DNA of 64,000 bases from Candidatus Accumulibacter conexus (GTDB lineage Bacteria; Pseudomonadota; Gammaproteobacteria; Burkholderiales; Rhodocyclaceae), in contig JAGFNJ010000001.1 of NCBI GenBank assembly GCA_017592775.1, positions 124,001 through 188,000 of the forward strand. Direction: 5' to 3'. Shown here in pieces: positions 1 to 8,894 of the stretch; the stretch's first letter is position 1, and every line of letters starts with the position of its first letter. The position numbers and the translations under genes were made by a program. Under the pieces are notes generated by a model that saw only the letters and a program-made list of their open reading frames with translations, did not search any database and was not told where the DNA came from.

Positions 1-1385
1 CGAACAAGATCCCTGCCGCGCTCTACACCATGAACTATCTGCCACCCAGCCAGACGCCGGAGCGCAAGCTGGCGCAGACGGTTGCCGATTCACCGCTGCC
101 CTGGCTGATCAAACTGCCGGGTGATTTCTCCGGCAATCGCATGCAGCGCGAGCTGGCGGCCCTGGCGATCCAGCGCATCGCGCGCAACGAACCACAGGTG
201 GCTGCCAGTCAGCTCGAGCGGATCGGTGCGTCGATGCGCAGCGGCGAGAAGTCCTGGGCCTGGAGCCAGGTTGCCCGGCAGGCGGCGCAGCGGCACCTGC
301 CGGAGGCAATGGACTGGTATCGCCTGGCCGGCGATGCGCCGCTGTCCGATGAGGTTGCGGAATGGAAGGTGCGTGCCGCGTTGCGGGTGCAGGACTGGGG
401 GAGCGTGCGCGCGACGATCGAGAGCATGCCGCCGGCGCTGGCAGCACAGCCGGCGTGGGTCTACTGGCTGGGTCGCGCGTACCGTGCCGGCGGTCGGCTC
501 GAGGAGGCGAACGCGCTGTTCGGCCGCATCGCCGGCCAGCCGGACTTCTACGGCAGTCTGGCCAACGATGAACTCGGCCGGCCGACGACGCCGCCGCCAA
601 AAGCGCCGCCGGCAAGCCGCGAGGAACTGGCGCAGGTGGCCGCGATCCCTGCTGTCCAGAGGGCACAGGCCTTCTTTCGCCTGAATCTGCGCACCGAGGG
701 GGTGCGCGAGTGGAGCTGGGCGTTGCGCGGCATGAGCGACCGCGAACTCCTGGCGGCGTCCGAGATTGCCGTGCGCTCGGGCAACTACGACCGGGCGATC
801 GCGGCAGCCGATCGGACGCGCAACGAGCACGACTATTCGCTGCGCTACTTGGCGCCCTACGGTGACCAGGTGCGGCCGGCTGCACGCAATCAGGCGCTCG
901 ACGACGCCTGGGTGTACGGCCTGATGCGCCAGGAGAGCCGCTTCATCAGCAGCGCGCGATCGCATGTCGGTGCTTCCGGGTTGATGCAGCTGATGCCGGC
1001 GACCGCCAAGTGGGTGGCGAACAAGATCGGTCTCAAGGATTTCCATCAGGGTCGCGTGAACGATCCGGAAACCAACCTGCTGCTCGGCACCACCTACATG
1101 CGGCTGGTACTCGAGAGTCTCGACAATCACCCGGTGCTCGCCTCGGCGGCGTACAACGCCGGGCCGGGTCGCGCCCGGCGATGGCGTGCCGAGCGCCCGC
1201 TCGAGGGAGCGATCTACGCCGAAACCATCCCCTTCAGCGAAACCAGGGATTACGTGAAGAAGGTGATGAACAACTCGATCTACTATGCGGCGCTGTTCGA
1301 CGGCAAGCCACAGACGCTGAAGAACCGGCTCGGCGTCATCGCTCCGCGCACCGGTGGCGAGGCCAGGGGCGAAGATTTGCCTTAG
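1..1385 (+). CDS. slt: Soluble lytic murein transglycosylase, 5' end outside the window
   Basis: This periplasmic enzyme cleaves the MurNAc-GlcNAc bond of peptidoglycan, leaving 1,6-anhydroMurNAc ends. The frame is open from the first bases of the window, so the N-terminus and signal peptide are missing; about 460 residues are visible. The N-terminal two thirds look alpha-helical, as in the Slt superhelical domain. The C-terminal SLT domain carries the catalytic Glu in QESRF (codon at 933-935), then GLMQLMPATA and AYNAGPGR, the usual order for family 1 transglycosylases. The next gene starts 40 bases downstream on the same strand. Family assignment is firm. Confidence 0.93.
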   Translation, partial: NKIPAALYTMNYLPPSQTPERKLAQTVADSPLPWLIKLPGDFSGNRMQRELAALAIQRIARNEPQVAASQLERIGASMRSGEKSWAWSQVARQAAQRHLPEAMDWYRLAGDAPLSDEVAEWKVRAALRVQDWGSVRATIESMPPALAAQPAWVYWLGRAYRAGGRLEEANALFGRIAGQPDFYGSLANDELGRPTTPPPKAPPASREELAQVAAIPAVQRAQAFFRLNLRTEGVREWSWALRGMSDRELLAASEIAVRSGNYDRAIAAADRTRNEHDYSLRYLAPYGDQVRPAARNQALDDAWVYGLMRQESRFISSARSHVGASGLMQLMPATAKWVANKIGLKDFHQGRVNDPETNLLLGTTYMRLVLESLDNHPVLASAAYNAGPGRARRWRAERPLEGAIYAETIPFSETRDYVKKVMNNSIYYAALFDGKPQTLKNRLGVIAPRTGGEARGEDLP

Positions 1386-1425
1386 AATGTCGCCTTCCCG
1401 ACTTCTCCTTTCTCGGCAGGATGCT

Positions 1426-2391
1426 ATGGACCTCGCGAACGTGTTGTTGATCGGTGGCAGTGGTTTCGTTGGCGGCTGGATCGCCAGTCGCCTTTCGGAG
1501 AGCGGTGTGCGGGTGACGATCCCGACCCGCCATCGCGAGAACACCAAGAAGCTGATCACCCTGCCGACGGTCGAGATGGTCGAGGCCGACGTGCATGATC
1601 CGGCGACGCTCGTGCAGCTGATGCGCGGCCAGGACGCAGTCATCAACCTGGTCGGCGTCCTGCACGACAGCGATTCCCGCCTGCCTTACGGCAAGGGCTT
1701 TGCGGCAGCGCACGTCGAACTGCCACGCAAGATCGTCGCCGCCATGCCGCAGGCAGGCGTGCGGCGGCTGCTGCACATGAGCGCCTTGCAGGCGGCCATC
1801 GGCGCGCCATCCGAATACCTGCGGTCCAAGGGCGACGGCGAGATGCTGGTGCGTGCGGCGATGGGCCAGCTCGACGTCACGATCTTTCGCCCGTCAGTGA
1901 TCTTCGGCCCCGGTGACGCCTTCCTCAACATGTTTGCCAGCCTCGTCAGGCTGTTGCCCGTTTTGCCCCTCGGCGGCGGCAGCGCCCGCTTCCAGCCGGT
2001 CCATGTCGGTGACGTCGCGGCGGCTTTCGTCGCCAGCCTGAGCGACGGGGCGACGGTGGGGCGGACTTACGACCTCTGCGGGCCCAAGGTGTACACCCTG
2101 CGCGAACTGGTTGAATACACGGCGCATCTCGTTGGCAAGTCGCCCTGGATCATCGACCTCGGGACCGGCGGCTGGGCCTATCTGCAGGCAGGGGTGATGT
2201 GGTTGCTGCCGAAACCGCCGCTGTCGCCGGACAACCTGCGTTCGATGGAGGTCGACAGCGTCACCGATGGTGCGCATGACTATCCCGGATGGCAGCCGAA
2301 GGCGCTCGAAGCGGTCGCCCCGGGCTATCTCTCGCCGGCAGAGATTCCGCAGCTCCGTTTCGACCGTTATCGTTTCCGCGCCGGCCGCTGA
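1426..2391 (+). CDS. NAD(P)-dependent epimerase/dehydratase of the complex I NDUFA9-like type
   Basis: This 321-residue protein is an atypical short-chain dehydrogenase/reductase. A Rossmann motif GGSGFVGGW lies at residues 8-16, FRPSVIFGPGD mid-protein and RFQPVHVGDVA follow the pattern of the NDUFA9-like group, which binds NADPH and is often near respiratory or membrane genes. The true substrate is unknown. I chose ATG 1426 because GGCAGG precedes it by five bases and the Rossmann strand begins immediately after; the frame extends upstream to 1354 inside slt. It probably shares a transcript with slt and cca. It could instead be a sugar-nucleotide epimerase, but the Tyr-x-x-x-Lys motif is only present as YLRSK. 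Confidence 0.85.
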   Translation: MDLANVLLIGGSGFVGGWIASRLSESGVRVTIPTRHRENTKKLITLPTVEMVEADVHDPATLVQLMRGQDAVINLVGVLHDSDSRLPYGKGFAAAHVELPRKIVAAMPQAGVRRLLHMSALQAAIGAPSEYLRSKGDGEMLVRAAMGQLDVTIFRPSVIFGPGDAFLNMFASLVRLLPVLPLGGGSARFQPVHVGDVAAAFVASLSDGATVGRTYDLCGPKVYTLRELVEYTAHLVGKSPWIIDLGTGGWAYLQAGVMWLLPKPPLSPDNLRSMEVDSVTDGAHDYPGWQPKALEAVAPGYLSPAEIPQLRFDRYRFRAGR

Positions 2392-2500
2392 GGCTAACCG
2401 GCGGCTCGCACCCCTGCATGCTGCACCGGCCCGGCGACTGCCCTTGCTCATACCGCAGCGGGCAGGTCGCTCTGCCGGCACTGCCCTGAGTTCCGGTCGC

Positions 2501-3730
2501 ATGCAGATCTTCACCGTTGGCGGCGCGGTTCGCGACGAACTCCTCGGTCTGCCGGTGCAGGACCGCGACTACGTGGTCGTCGGCGCGTCGCCGCGTGAGA
2601 TGCTGGCGCGCGGCTTCCGCCAGGTCGGCAAGGACTTTCCGGTCTTCCTGCATCCGCAGTCACACGAGGAATACGCGCTCGCGCGAACCGAGCGCAAGGC
2701 CGGCCATGGCTATCACGGATTTGCGGTTGACGCGGCGCCGACGGTGACGCTGGCGGAGGATCTGGGGCGTCGCGACCTGACGATCAATGCCATCGCCCGT
2801 GCCGCCGATGGCGAGCTGATCGACCCGTACCATGGCATCGACGATCTGCAGGCGCGCGTGCTGCGCCATGTCGGCCCGGCATTCAGCGAGGATCCGGTGC
2901 GCATTCTGCGTCTTGCCCGCTTTGCCGCGCGCTTCTCCGACTTCCGCGTCGCTCCCGGGACCCTCGTTCTGATGCAGGAGATGGTCGCTGCCGGCGAGGT
3001 CGATCACCTGGTCAGCGAGCGCGTCTGGCAGGAGCTGGCGCGGGGGTTGATGGAAGCGCGGCCGTCGCGGATGTTCGAAGTCCTGCGCCAGTGCGGCGCT
3101 CTGGCGCGGCTGTTGCCGGAACTCGACGCGCTCTTCGGCGTTCCCCAGCGTGCGGAGTGCCATCCGGAGGTGGACACCGGTGCGCATGTCCTGCTCGTCG
3201 TCGATCAGTCGGCGCAGCGTCTCTGTTCGCTGCCCGTTCGCTGGGCCGTGTTGCTGCACGACCTCGGCAAGGCTGCGACGCCCGCCGCCGATCTGCCGCG
3301 CCATCCCGGTCACGAGGCGCGCAGCGTCAAGCTGGCTGGCGAGGTGTGCGCGCGCCTGCGCGTGCCGGCCGCCTGCCGGGAACTGGCCCTGCTGGTTGCA
3401 CGGCATCATGGCGACGTTCACCGGGCACTCGAACTGACGCCGGCAGAAGTCGTCCGGCTCCTGGAAGGCAGCGACGCGTTGCGGCGCCCGGACCGCTTCG
3501 AGCAGTTGCTCGAGGCGTGCATCTGCGATTTTCATGGTCGTCTGGGGTGGCTCGACGTGCCCTATCCGGCGCCGGCACTGTTGCGGCGTGCGCTGGCAGC
3601 CGTGCGCAGCGTCGATGCAGCGGCGATAGCGGCAGTCTGCAGCGAGCCGGCACTGATCGCCGCGCGCGTCTCCACGGCACGCGTTGCGGCTGTTGCAGGG
3701 CTGCCGTCCGGGCACCCGGGAGCGGTGTAG
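2501..3730 (+). CDS. cca: Multifunctional CCA-adding tRNA nucleotidyltransferase
   Basis: Adds or repairs the 3'-terminal CCA of tRNA using CTP and ATP. The 409-residue protein starts with GGAVRDELLG and DRDYVVVG, the class II nucleotidyltransferase signature with catalytic carboxylates in the D-x-D of DRD. RRDLTINAIA follows, and a C-terminal HD domain contains LLHDLGKA, as in the E. coli enzyme with added phosphohydrolase and phosphodiesterase activity. The start at 2501 places the nucleotidyltransferase core at the N-terminus as in the family; the open frame extends upstream only as a shadow. It converges with the minus-strand methyltransferase gene. A tRNA-Leu gene in this window already encodes its CCA, so Cca here would mainly act in repair. 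Confidence 0.95.
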   Translation: MQIFTVGGAVRDELLGLPVQDRDYVVVGASPREMLARGFRQVGKDFPVFLHPQSHEEYALARTERKAGHGYHGFAVDAAPTVTLAEDLGRRDLTINAIARAADGELIDPYHGIDDLQARVLRHVGPAFSEDPVRILRLARFAARFSDFRVAPGTLVLMQEMVAAGEVDHLVSERVWQELARGLMEARPSRMFEVLRQCGALARLLPELDALFGVPQRAECHPEVDTGAHVLLVVDQSAQRLCSLPVRWAVLLHDLGKAATPAADLPRHPGHEARSVKLAGEVCARLRVPAACRELALLVARHHGDVHRALELTPAEVVRLLEGSDALRRPDRFEQLLEACICDFHGRLGWLDVPYPAPALLRRALAAVRSVDAAAIAAVCSEPALIAARVSTARVAAVAGLPSGHPGAV

Positions 3731-3800
3731 CGAGCCGTCGCGGATCGTCCGTCCCCGGCCATGCTGTGCGCGATGCTCGGCGGCCCGCCGGCCGCATGGC

Positions 3801-4964
3801 TCAGAGGCCGGCGCTGCGGTCGCCCGTGCAAAAACCGCGCAGCGGCGCGGCGATTCGCTTGCCCAGCGCCATCACCTTGAACAGTTCGCCCATCTCGGCC
3901 GGCGAAACCAGCTTCTGCACGGCGTTGGCCAGCGGCAGATAGCGCAGCGTGTCGTCGACGGGCGTCCTGGCGAGGATGTCTGCGAGGCCGCAGTTGAAGA
4001 GGAAGGCCGACTGCGTGGTGTAGCCGAGCAGGTCGAGGCCCTCGCCGCAGCCGCTCTCGACGACCGCCGTGAAGTCGACATGGACGGTGATGTCCTGCAA
4101 GCCGGGCAGATAGAAGGGATCATCGTGGGAATGGTGGCGATAGTGGCACATCAGCGTGCCGCGATCCCGTTGTGGATGGTAGTACTCGCGGCGCGGGAAG
4201 CCGTAATCGATCAGCAGCAGGGCGCCCTGATCGAGGATCCTGGCCCATTGCCTTACCCAGGCCTGTGCAGCGAGCGAGATCTCGCTCAGGTAGGGCCGGC
4301 TGATGCCGCACTCGGCGGCCAGCGCCCGGGCGCGGTCGAGCAGGTGGCCGCTGGCTGGTCGGTCGGCCCAGGCGAAGCGGCCGCCGGCGACGGTGACCCC
4401 GCGCTCGCTGATGCCGTCTGCGTCCCAGCGCACGAGCTGCGCCGGCATCGCGTCGAGGACCTCGTTCGCCAGGACCAGACCGCTGAAGCGCGCGGGCAAC
4501 TCGTCGAGCCAATGCACGCGGGGCAGCAGGTGTGGTGCCCGGCGGCCGATGGTGTCGCGTTGCCGGCGACGCAGCTCGCCCGACAACTCGAGAATCGCGT
4601 AGCTCTCGGGCAGCCCGTGCTGCCACTCCAGTTCGAGCAGGAGGTCGCTGGCCAGCTTGCCGCTGCCGCCGCCGACCTCGATGATGTGCGCCGGGCAGCA
4701 CGCCTGCAACTGCTGCAACTGGGCGGCCAGCGTCTGGGCGAATGCCGGTGAGAGTTCGGGGGCGGTGACGAAATCGCCCTCGGCGCCAAACTTGCGTGCC
4801 CCGCCGCCGTAGTAGCCGATGCCTGGCGTGTACAGCGCGAGTGCCATGAAGCGGTCAAAACCGATCCAGCCGCCGGCGGCAGCGATGCTGCCGGCAATGT
4901 CGCTGGCGAGCGTTTCGCTGGCTGCGCGCGCGTCGGCGGACGGCGGTGGCAGCGTCGCTGCCAC
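3801..4964 (-). CDS. Class I SAM-dependent methyltransferase, MidA/NDUFAF7 family
   Basis: About 387 residues. GGWIGFDRFMALALYTPGIG at the N-terminus, GDFVTAPELSPAF and the SAM-binding IIEVGGGSGKLASD identify the DUF185 (MidA/NDUFAF7) family, whose eukaryotic member methylates an arginine of complex I subunit NDUFS2. The bacterial substrate is not established. No ATG fits: GTG at 4964 gives the family-like N-terminus, while GTG at 4985, two bases after the upstream stop, is an alternative. It is immediately downstream of the 280-residue unknown gene and probably co-transcribed with it. The presence of an NDUFA9-like gene nearby suggests a loose complex I theme, which is inference. Confidence 0.88.
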   Translation of the reverse strand: MAATLPPPSADARAASETLASDIAGSIAAAGGWIGFDRFMALALYTPGIGYYGGGARKFGAEGDFVTAPELSPAFAQTLAAQLQQLQACCPAHIIEVGGGSGKLASDLLLELEWQHGLPESYAILELSGELRRRQRDTIGRRAPHLLPRVHWLDELPARFSGLVLANEVLDAMPAQLVRWDADGISERGVTVAGGRFAWADRPASGHLLDRARALAAECGISRPYLSEISLAAQAWVRQWARILDQGALLLIDYGFPRREYYHPQRDRGTLMCHYRHHSHDDPFYLPGLQDITVHVDFTAVVESGCGEGLDLLGYTTQSAFLFNCGLADILARTPVDDTLRYLPLANAVQKLVSPAEMGELFKVMALGKRIAAPLRGFCTGDRSAGL

Positions 4965-4987
4965 GACTGGCGGACGCGTCGGCACGC

Positions 4988-5830
4988 TTACTGGCGAACG
5001 AAACGAACCTGGCCGTAGACCTCCGGGTGATGGCTGGCCAGCCAGTGCTCGGCCTCGGCCACGGCGCGCTCCCAGGTCGCAGCGCGCAGGGCGACCACCT
5101 GCGTGCTGCCGTCGTCCCGCTGCCAGTGCAGCGAATGGCTGTGAAAACCGCCGCGTTCCTGCTGCTGCAGCGGGCAGGTGAGTGCAGGCGGTTCGCGGCG
5201 CAGCTCGGCGCTGCCGGTGCCTGGAAGGTGCAGACCGTAGCGTGGCCCCTTGCCCTCGTGCTGGACGACGAACTGTCGGTCCTCCAGGATCTCCTCGACG
5301 ACCTGCCACTCGGCACAGCCTTCAATGATCGCTGCCAGGGCGCGTCCCTTTTCGTCACGGATGATCTCGGCCGCAACCTCGTGCGTCGTCCCGGCATCGT
5401 CGAGCACATCGTGCCATGGACGGCCGTTGCGCGTCGGTGGCGGGAAGGGCAGCGCGTGCTTGCCCTGCCGGATGCGGGCAAAGAGTGACGATTTCCTGAC
5501 ATCGTCGAGGTCGATCGACGGAAACGCCGAACGTGGCGCCGAGCGGAAACTGCCGGCACCCATGTAGCCGACGTCCCACAGCGTCCGCAACCACTCGGCG
5601 GTGTCCAGAGCGACCTGGGCAAGCTGATCGTTGAGGTGCTCGCCATGCTCGCTTGCTGCGTGTTCGCTCGCTGCCTGCATTGCCAACAGGTCGGTTTCGT
5701 GACGGCGCGCACGCAGTACCTCCGCCAGCAGGGCCGCAACCCACCCCGCATCGGCTGGCGGCAGCCGCGCGATGCGTTCGGCAAAGAGCGTCAGATCATC
5801 GATGGCGAGAGGGGTATCGGGATTTCTCAT
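4988..5830 (-). CDS. Conserved-looking hypothetical protein, 280 residues
   Basis: I do not recognise this protein. It is soluble, with no signal peptide or membrane segment. A His/Glu-rich near-repeat AASEHAASEHGEH lies around residues 54-66. A central stretch (about 85-150) contains WDVGYMGAG and ends in a Pro-rich segment, and the C-terminal 60 residues (SLHWQRDDGSTQVVALRA and WERAVAEAEHWLASHHPEVYG) look like a small alpha/beta domain. Codon use matches its neighbours and the start is ATG at 5830. It lies two to 23 bases upstream of the MidA-type gene (depending on that gene's start) and divergent from the pteridine reductase gene. It is likely real, but of unknown function. Confidence 0.7.
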   Translation of the reverse strand: MRNPDTPLAIDDLTLFAERIARLPPADAGWVAALLAEVLRARRHETDLLAMQAASEHAASEHGEHLNDQLAQVALDTAEWLRTLWDVGYMGAGSFRSAPRSAFPSIDLDDVRKSSLFARIRQGKHALPFPPPTRNGRPWHDVLDDAGTTHEVAAEIIRDEKGRALAAIIEGCAEWQVVEEILEDRQFVVQHEGKGPRYGLHLPGTGSAELRREPPALTCPLQQQERGGFHSHSLHWQRDDGSTQVVALRAATWERAVAEAEHWLASHHPEVYGQVRFVRQ

Positions 5831-5958
5831 GACTCGGGTTCCGGTTGACGATGCCGTGAGTGTAGCGCGGCGGCGGCCCGAACGCCCGCTTTTTCCCCGA
5901 ATCGAGCCCAGGAATCCGTTAAAATCAGGTCCTTGTTGTCGCCTGCCGGAAACGGGAG

Positions 5959-6696
5959 ATGGAAGGAAAAACGATACTGATCACCGGTTCTGCGCGGCGT
6001 CTGGGCAGAGCGATCGCAGTCGAGATGCACGGGACGGGAGCCAACATCATGGTGCACTACCATCGCGCCGGCGAGGATGCAGCGACGCTCGTCGCCGAGC
6101 TGAACGCGCGGCGGCCATCTTCGGCGGCGTGTCTGCAGGCCGACCTGCGGCAGATCGACCGCTTGCCGGAACTGGTTGGCGCGACCGTCGATCGCTTTGG
6201 TCGCCTCGACGCGCTCGTCAATAACGCCTCGAGCTTCTTCCCGACCCCTCTCGCCGAGGTCGACCTGACGGCCTGGAATGAACTCGTTGGCAGCAACCTG
6301 CAGGCGCCCCTGTTCCTGACCCAGGCGGCGGCACCGCATCTGATCGACGCTGCCGGCAGCGTCGTCAACATCACCGACATCCACGCGGAACGCCCGCTTG
6401 CCGGCTATCCGCTGTATTGTGCCGCCAAGGCAGGCCTCCTCGGGCTGACGCGGGCGCTGGCGATCGAACTGGCACCGCGGGTGCGGGTGAACGCGGTGGC
6501 GCCGGGGCCGATCCTCTGGTCCGACAGCGAGGTCTTCGACAGCGCGGCGCGGGCAGAGATCGTCGCCGACACGTTGCTCAATCGCGTCGGCCGTCCGCTG
6601 GACGTGGCGCAGGCGGTACACTACCTGCTCGCCGCAGCGGACTACGTCACCGGCCAGGTGATCAACGTCGATGGCGGTCGCACCGCGCATCTTTGA
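5959..6696 (+). CDS. Pteridine reductase, short-chain dehydrogenase (FolM-like)
   Basis: This 245-residue short-chain dehydrogenase/reductase would reduce dihydropterins or dihydrofolate with NADPH. The N-terminal [12 protein letters not shown] is the TGxxxRxG form typical of pteridine reductases rather than the usual TGxxxGxG. NNASSFF follows, and the catalytic Tyr and Lys are in [10 protein letters not shown]. The C-terminus [14 protein letters not shown] is standard for the superfamily. GGAGATGGAAGG surrounds the ATG at 5959. It is followed by ttcA, whose start lies 28 bases beyond the stop. The assignment to pteridine reductase rather than another SDR rests on the RRLG motif. Confidence 0.87.
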   Translation: MEGKTILITGSARRLGRAIAVEMHGTGANIMVHYHRAGEDAATLVAELNARRPSSAACLQADLRQIDRLPELVGATVDRFGRLDALVNNASSFFPTPLAEVDLTAWNELVGSNLQAPLFLTQAAAPHLIDAAGSVVNITDIHAERPLAGYPLYCAAKAGLLGLTRALAIELAPRVRVNAVAPGPILWSDSEVFDSAARAEIVADTLLNRVGRPLDVAQAVHYLLAAADYVTGQVINVDGGRTAHL

Positions 6697-6724
6697 ACCG
6701 CTGATCTGCCGGAGAAAGCCGCTC

Positions 6725-7612
6725 GTGAAACTCTCGAACACCCTGCTGCGCTTGAGAAAGCGCCTGGAGAGCAAGGTTGGCAAGGCGATAGCCGATTACA
6801 ACATGATCGAGGACGGTGACACGGTCCTGGTCTGCATCTCGGGTGGCAAGGATTCGTACACCCTGCTTTCGCTCCTGATGGCTCTGCGCGAGCGGGCGCC
6901 GATTGCCTTCCGTCTGATCGCCATGAACCTCGACCAGAAACAGCCCGGGTTTCCGGCCGAGGTCCTGCCGGCGTATCTGGAGCAGCTTGGTATCGACTAC
7001 CGCATTGTCGAGCAGGACACCTATTCGGTGGTGCGGACGAAGCTGCCGGCGGGCAAGACGACCTGTTCGCTGTGTTCGCGCCTGCGCCGTGGCGCCATCT
7101 ACCGGACTGCCAAGGAACTGGGTGCGAACAAGATCGCGCTGGGTCATCATCGCGACGACATCGTGCATACCCTCTTTCTCAACCTGCTGTTCGGCGGCCA
7201 GCTCAAGGCGATGCCGCCGAAGCTGGTCACCGACGATGGTGCGCATGTCCTCATTCGGCCACTCGCCTATTGCGCGGAATCCGACATCGCCCGTCTTGCC
7301 CGCGGCATGGCTTACCCGATCATCCCCTGCAACCTCTGCGGCGCGCAGGACAACCTGCAGCGGGAGAAGATCCGCGCGATGATGGCTGACTGGGATCGGC
7401 GCTTTCCGGGACGCACCGAGGCGGTGTTTTCAGCGTTGCAGAAGGTGGTTCCCTCCCATCTGGCGGACCATTCTCTTTTCGATTTCAGGGGTTTGCGTCC
7501 GGGTGTCGAGTTGGCGGCGGTGGCTGGCGGCGACCCCGTTCTTGATCCACAACGGCAGGCGGACTGGTGGTCGGCGCCCGATGTCGTGCCGATTCGGGTG
7601 TTGCGGTCGTGA
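6725..7612 (+). CDS. ttcA: tRNA 2-thiocytidine(32) biosynthesis protein TtcA
   Basis: ATP-dependent thiolase that makes 2-thiocytidine at position 32 of tRNA using an iron-sulfur cluster. The 295-residue protein has the PP-loop SGGKDS at residues 39-44, the cysteine pair in CSLC (114 and 117), ALGHHRDD and a later CNLCG, matching the TtcA layout. I chose GTG 6725 because GGAG at 6711-6714 lies ten bases upstream and the protein then starts with a family-like [13 protein letters not shown]; an ATG at 6671 would overlap the reductase gene. The context is a small plus-strand run with no other thiolation genes. Confidence 0.94.
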   Translation: MKLSNTLLRLRKRLESKVGKAIADYNMIEDGDTVLVCISGGKDSYTLLSLLMALRERAPIAFRLIAMNLDQKQPGFPAEVLPAYLEQLGIDYRIVEQDTYSVVRTKLPAGKTTCSLCSRLRRGAIYRTAKELGANKIALGHHRDDIVHTLFLNLLFGGQLKAMPPKLVTDDGAHVLIRPLAYCAESDIARLARGMAYPIIPCNLCGAQDNLQREKIRAMMADWDRRFPGRTEAVFSALQKVVPSHLADHSLFDFRGLRPGVELAAVAGGDPVLDPQRQADWWSAPDVVPIRVLRS

Positions 7613-7700
7613 GTGGCAGCGGCGGATCGGCTGCGCACGCGCCTGCGCCGGGGCTCCGGAATGGCGGCGGATGCGCTGCGGCGGGAGCGGAATTCGATCG

Positions 7701-8597
7701 ATGAGCAAGAGTGAAACAAGTGCTTCGCTGGTCCATGCCGCAGTCGCCGGCAGTTCGCGACTGTTCGAGCGACTGGGCACCACCGAGGCCACGCACGCGG
7801 TCGAGCGCTGCATCAAGCGGATGGTCCGCGGTATCGACGGTTTTCATGGGCGACTCGTGGGAACGGCACGCGACAAGCTGAGCGCGCTTTTCGACAACGC
7901 CAACGATGCCTGTCAGGCGGCGATCGCCATGCAGCGCCGGGTCGCCGATCTGCCACCCGTCTCGGGAGTCCAGCTGGCGATTCGCGTCGGCGTGCACCAT
8001 GGCGCCGTGGTCGAGCACGAAGGCGAGGTCTTTGGTGAAGCGGTGCGTGTCGCCGAGTCACTGGCCGGTCTGGCCGGCGCCGGGCAACTCGTGACCAGCG
8101 GCGAAACGCGCGCCTTGCTGACACCGCAGTTGCAATCGTTGATGCGCCGGCTGGACAGTCGGCCGGACAAGGACCTGCCGGGCGACGGGTCGTTTTTCGA
8201 GCTGATCTGGGCCGAACCCAAGGCCGCGCCACGCAATCCGGTGGTCGACAAGCCGTCGTCGACAAGGGAGCGGGATCTCCGCTTGTGCATACGCTACGGC
8301 CACTATGTCAAACTGCTCGACCGGCACCGGCCCAGCGTCGCCATGGGTCGCGACGCCGGCTGCGAGATCACCGTCCACAATCGGCGCGCGTCGCGCCAGC
8401 ATGCCCGCATCGAGCGCCGCGGCGGCCATTTCGTCCTCATCGACCTGAGCACCAATGGCACCTTCGTGACCGTCAATGGTGAGCAGGAGTTGTTCATCCG
8501 GCACGAGCAGTTCGTGCTGCGCGGCAGCGGCGTCATCTCGTTCGCCGCCTCGGCAGGCAGTGCCGCTGCGGACATCGCCGAGTACGAGCATCTCTGA
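7701..8597 (+). CDS. Degenerate class III nucleotide cyclase domain fused to an FHA domain
   Basis: The 298-residue cytosolic protein has two domains. Residues 8-150 match the class III adenylate/guanylate cyclase fold (AAVAGSSRLFERLG, VGVHHGAVVEHEGEVFGEAV, SLAGLAGAGQLVTS). The first metal-binding Asp expected before the GSSRL strand is Ala, and the Asn expected in the NVAARL motif is Arg (AVRVAESL), so catalysis is doubtful. Residues about 195-290 form an FHA domain with MGRDAGCEITV, RRASRQHARIE and LSTNGTFV, a phosphothreonine-binding module. The start at ATG 7701 follows a GGGAG with a rather long spacer. A role as a phospho-dependent scaffold or sensor is inferred; no kinase or secretion gene is adjacent. 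Confidence 0.85.
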   Translation: MSKSETSASLVHAAVAGSSRLFERLGTTEATHAVERCIKRMVRGIDGFHGRLVGTARDKLSALFDNANDACQAAIAMQRRVADLPPVSGVQLAIRVGVHHGAVVEHEGEVFGEAVRVAESLAGLAGAGQLVTSGETRALLTPQLQSLMRRLDSRPDKDLPGDGSFFELIWAEPKAAPRNPVVDKPSSTRERDLRLCIRYGHYVKLLDRHRPSVAMGRDAGCEITVHNRRASRQHARIERRGGHFVLIDLSTNGTFVTVNGEQELFIRHEQFVLRGSGVISFAASAGSAAADIAEYEHL

Positions 8598-8741
8598 GAG
8601 GTTGTGAAGAAATCGTCGCGAGCAGGCCGAGATGCAAGGCGCGATGGAGCGAACGACGAGACATATCAAGTGGATAGGCGAGGAGTGAGCGACTGAGCAA
8701 CGCAGCAGATCGGTCGCGCAGTAGATTTATTCACAACCTCT
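8597..8741. repeat. MITE-like element with 18-bp terminal inverted repeats
   Basis: A 145-bp segment between two convergent genes is bounded by an exact 12-bp inverted repeat, AGAGGTTGTGAA at 8597-8608 and its complement at 8730-8741. Allowing one mismatch the repeat extends to 18 bp. The interior has no coding frame, is less GC-rich than its surroundings, and has loosely symmetric halves. The left end supplies the last base of the stop codon of the FHA gene. I see no clear target-site duplication. It looks like a non-autonomous repeat or a palindromic intergenic unit; copy number elsewhere in the genome would decide. It could also act as a bidirectional transcript end. Confidence 0.6.
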
Positions 8742-8894
8742 GAGCAGCGCGGGGTGTGGTGGGGTTGCCGTGGCTGCGCTGCGGGCCGCGCCGCGGCGCC
8801 GTGCGACCCGCCCGGCGCCGCCCGCGTCCCGGCCGCAGGTGGGCCGGCGCCGTCAGGCCGCGGTGCGTCGATCGCGTCTCGCGCGCGCCCGGCG

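Noticed and set aside
8742..8894. Small gene in the GC-rich stretch between the repeat element and fur
   Set aside because: Frames there are Arg/Pro-rich shadows with no ribosome binding site or family motif.
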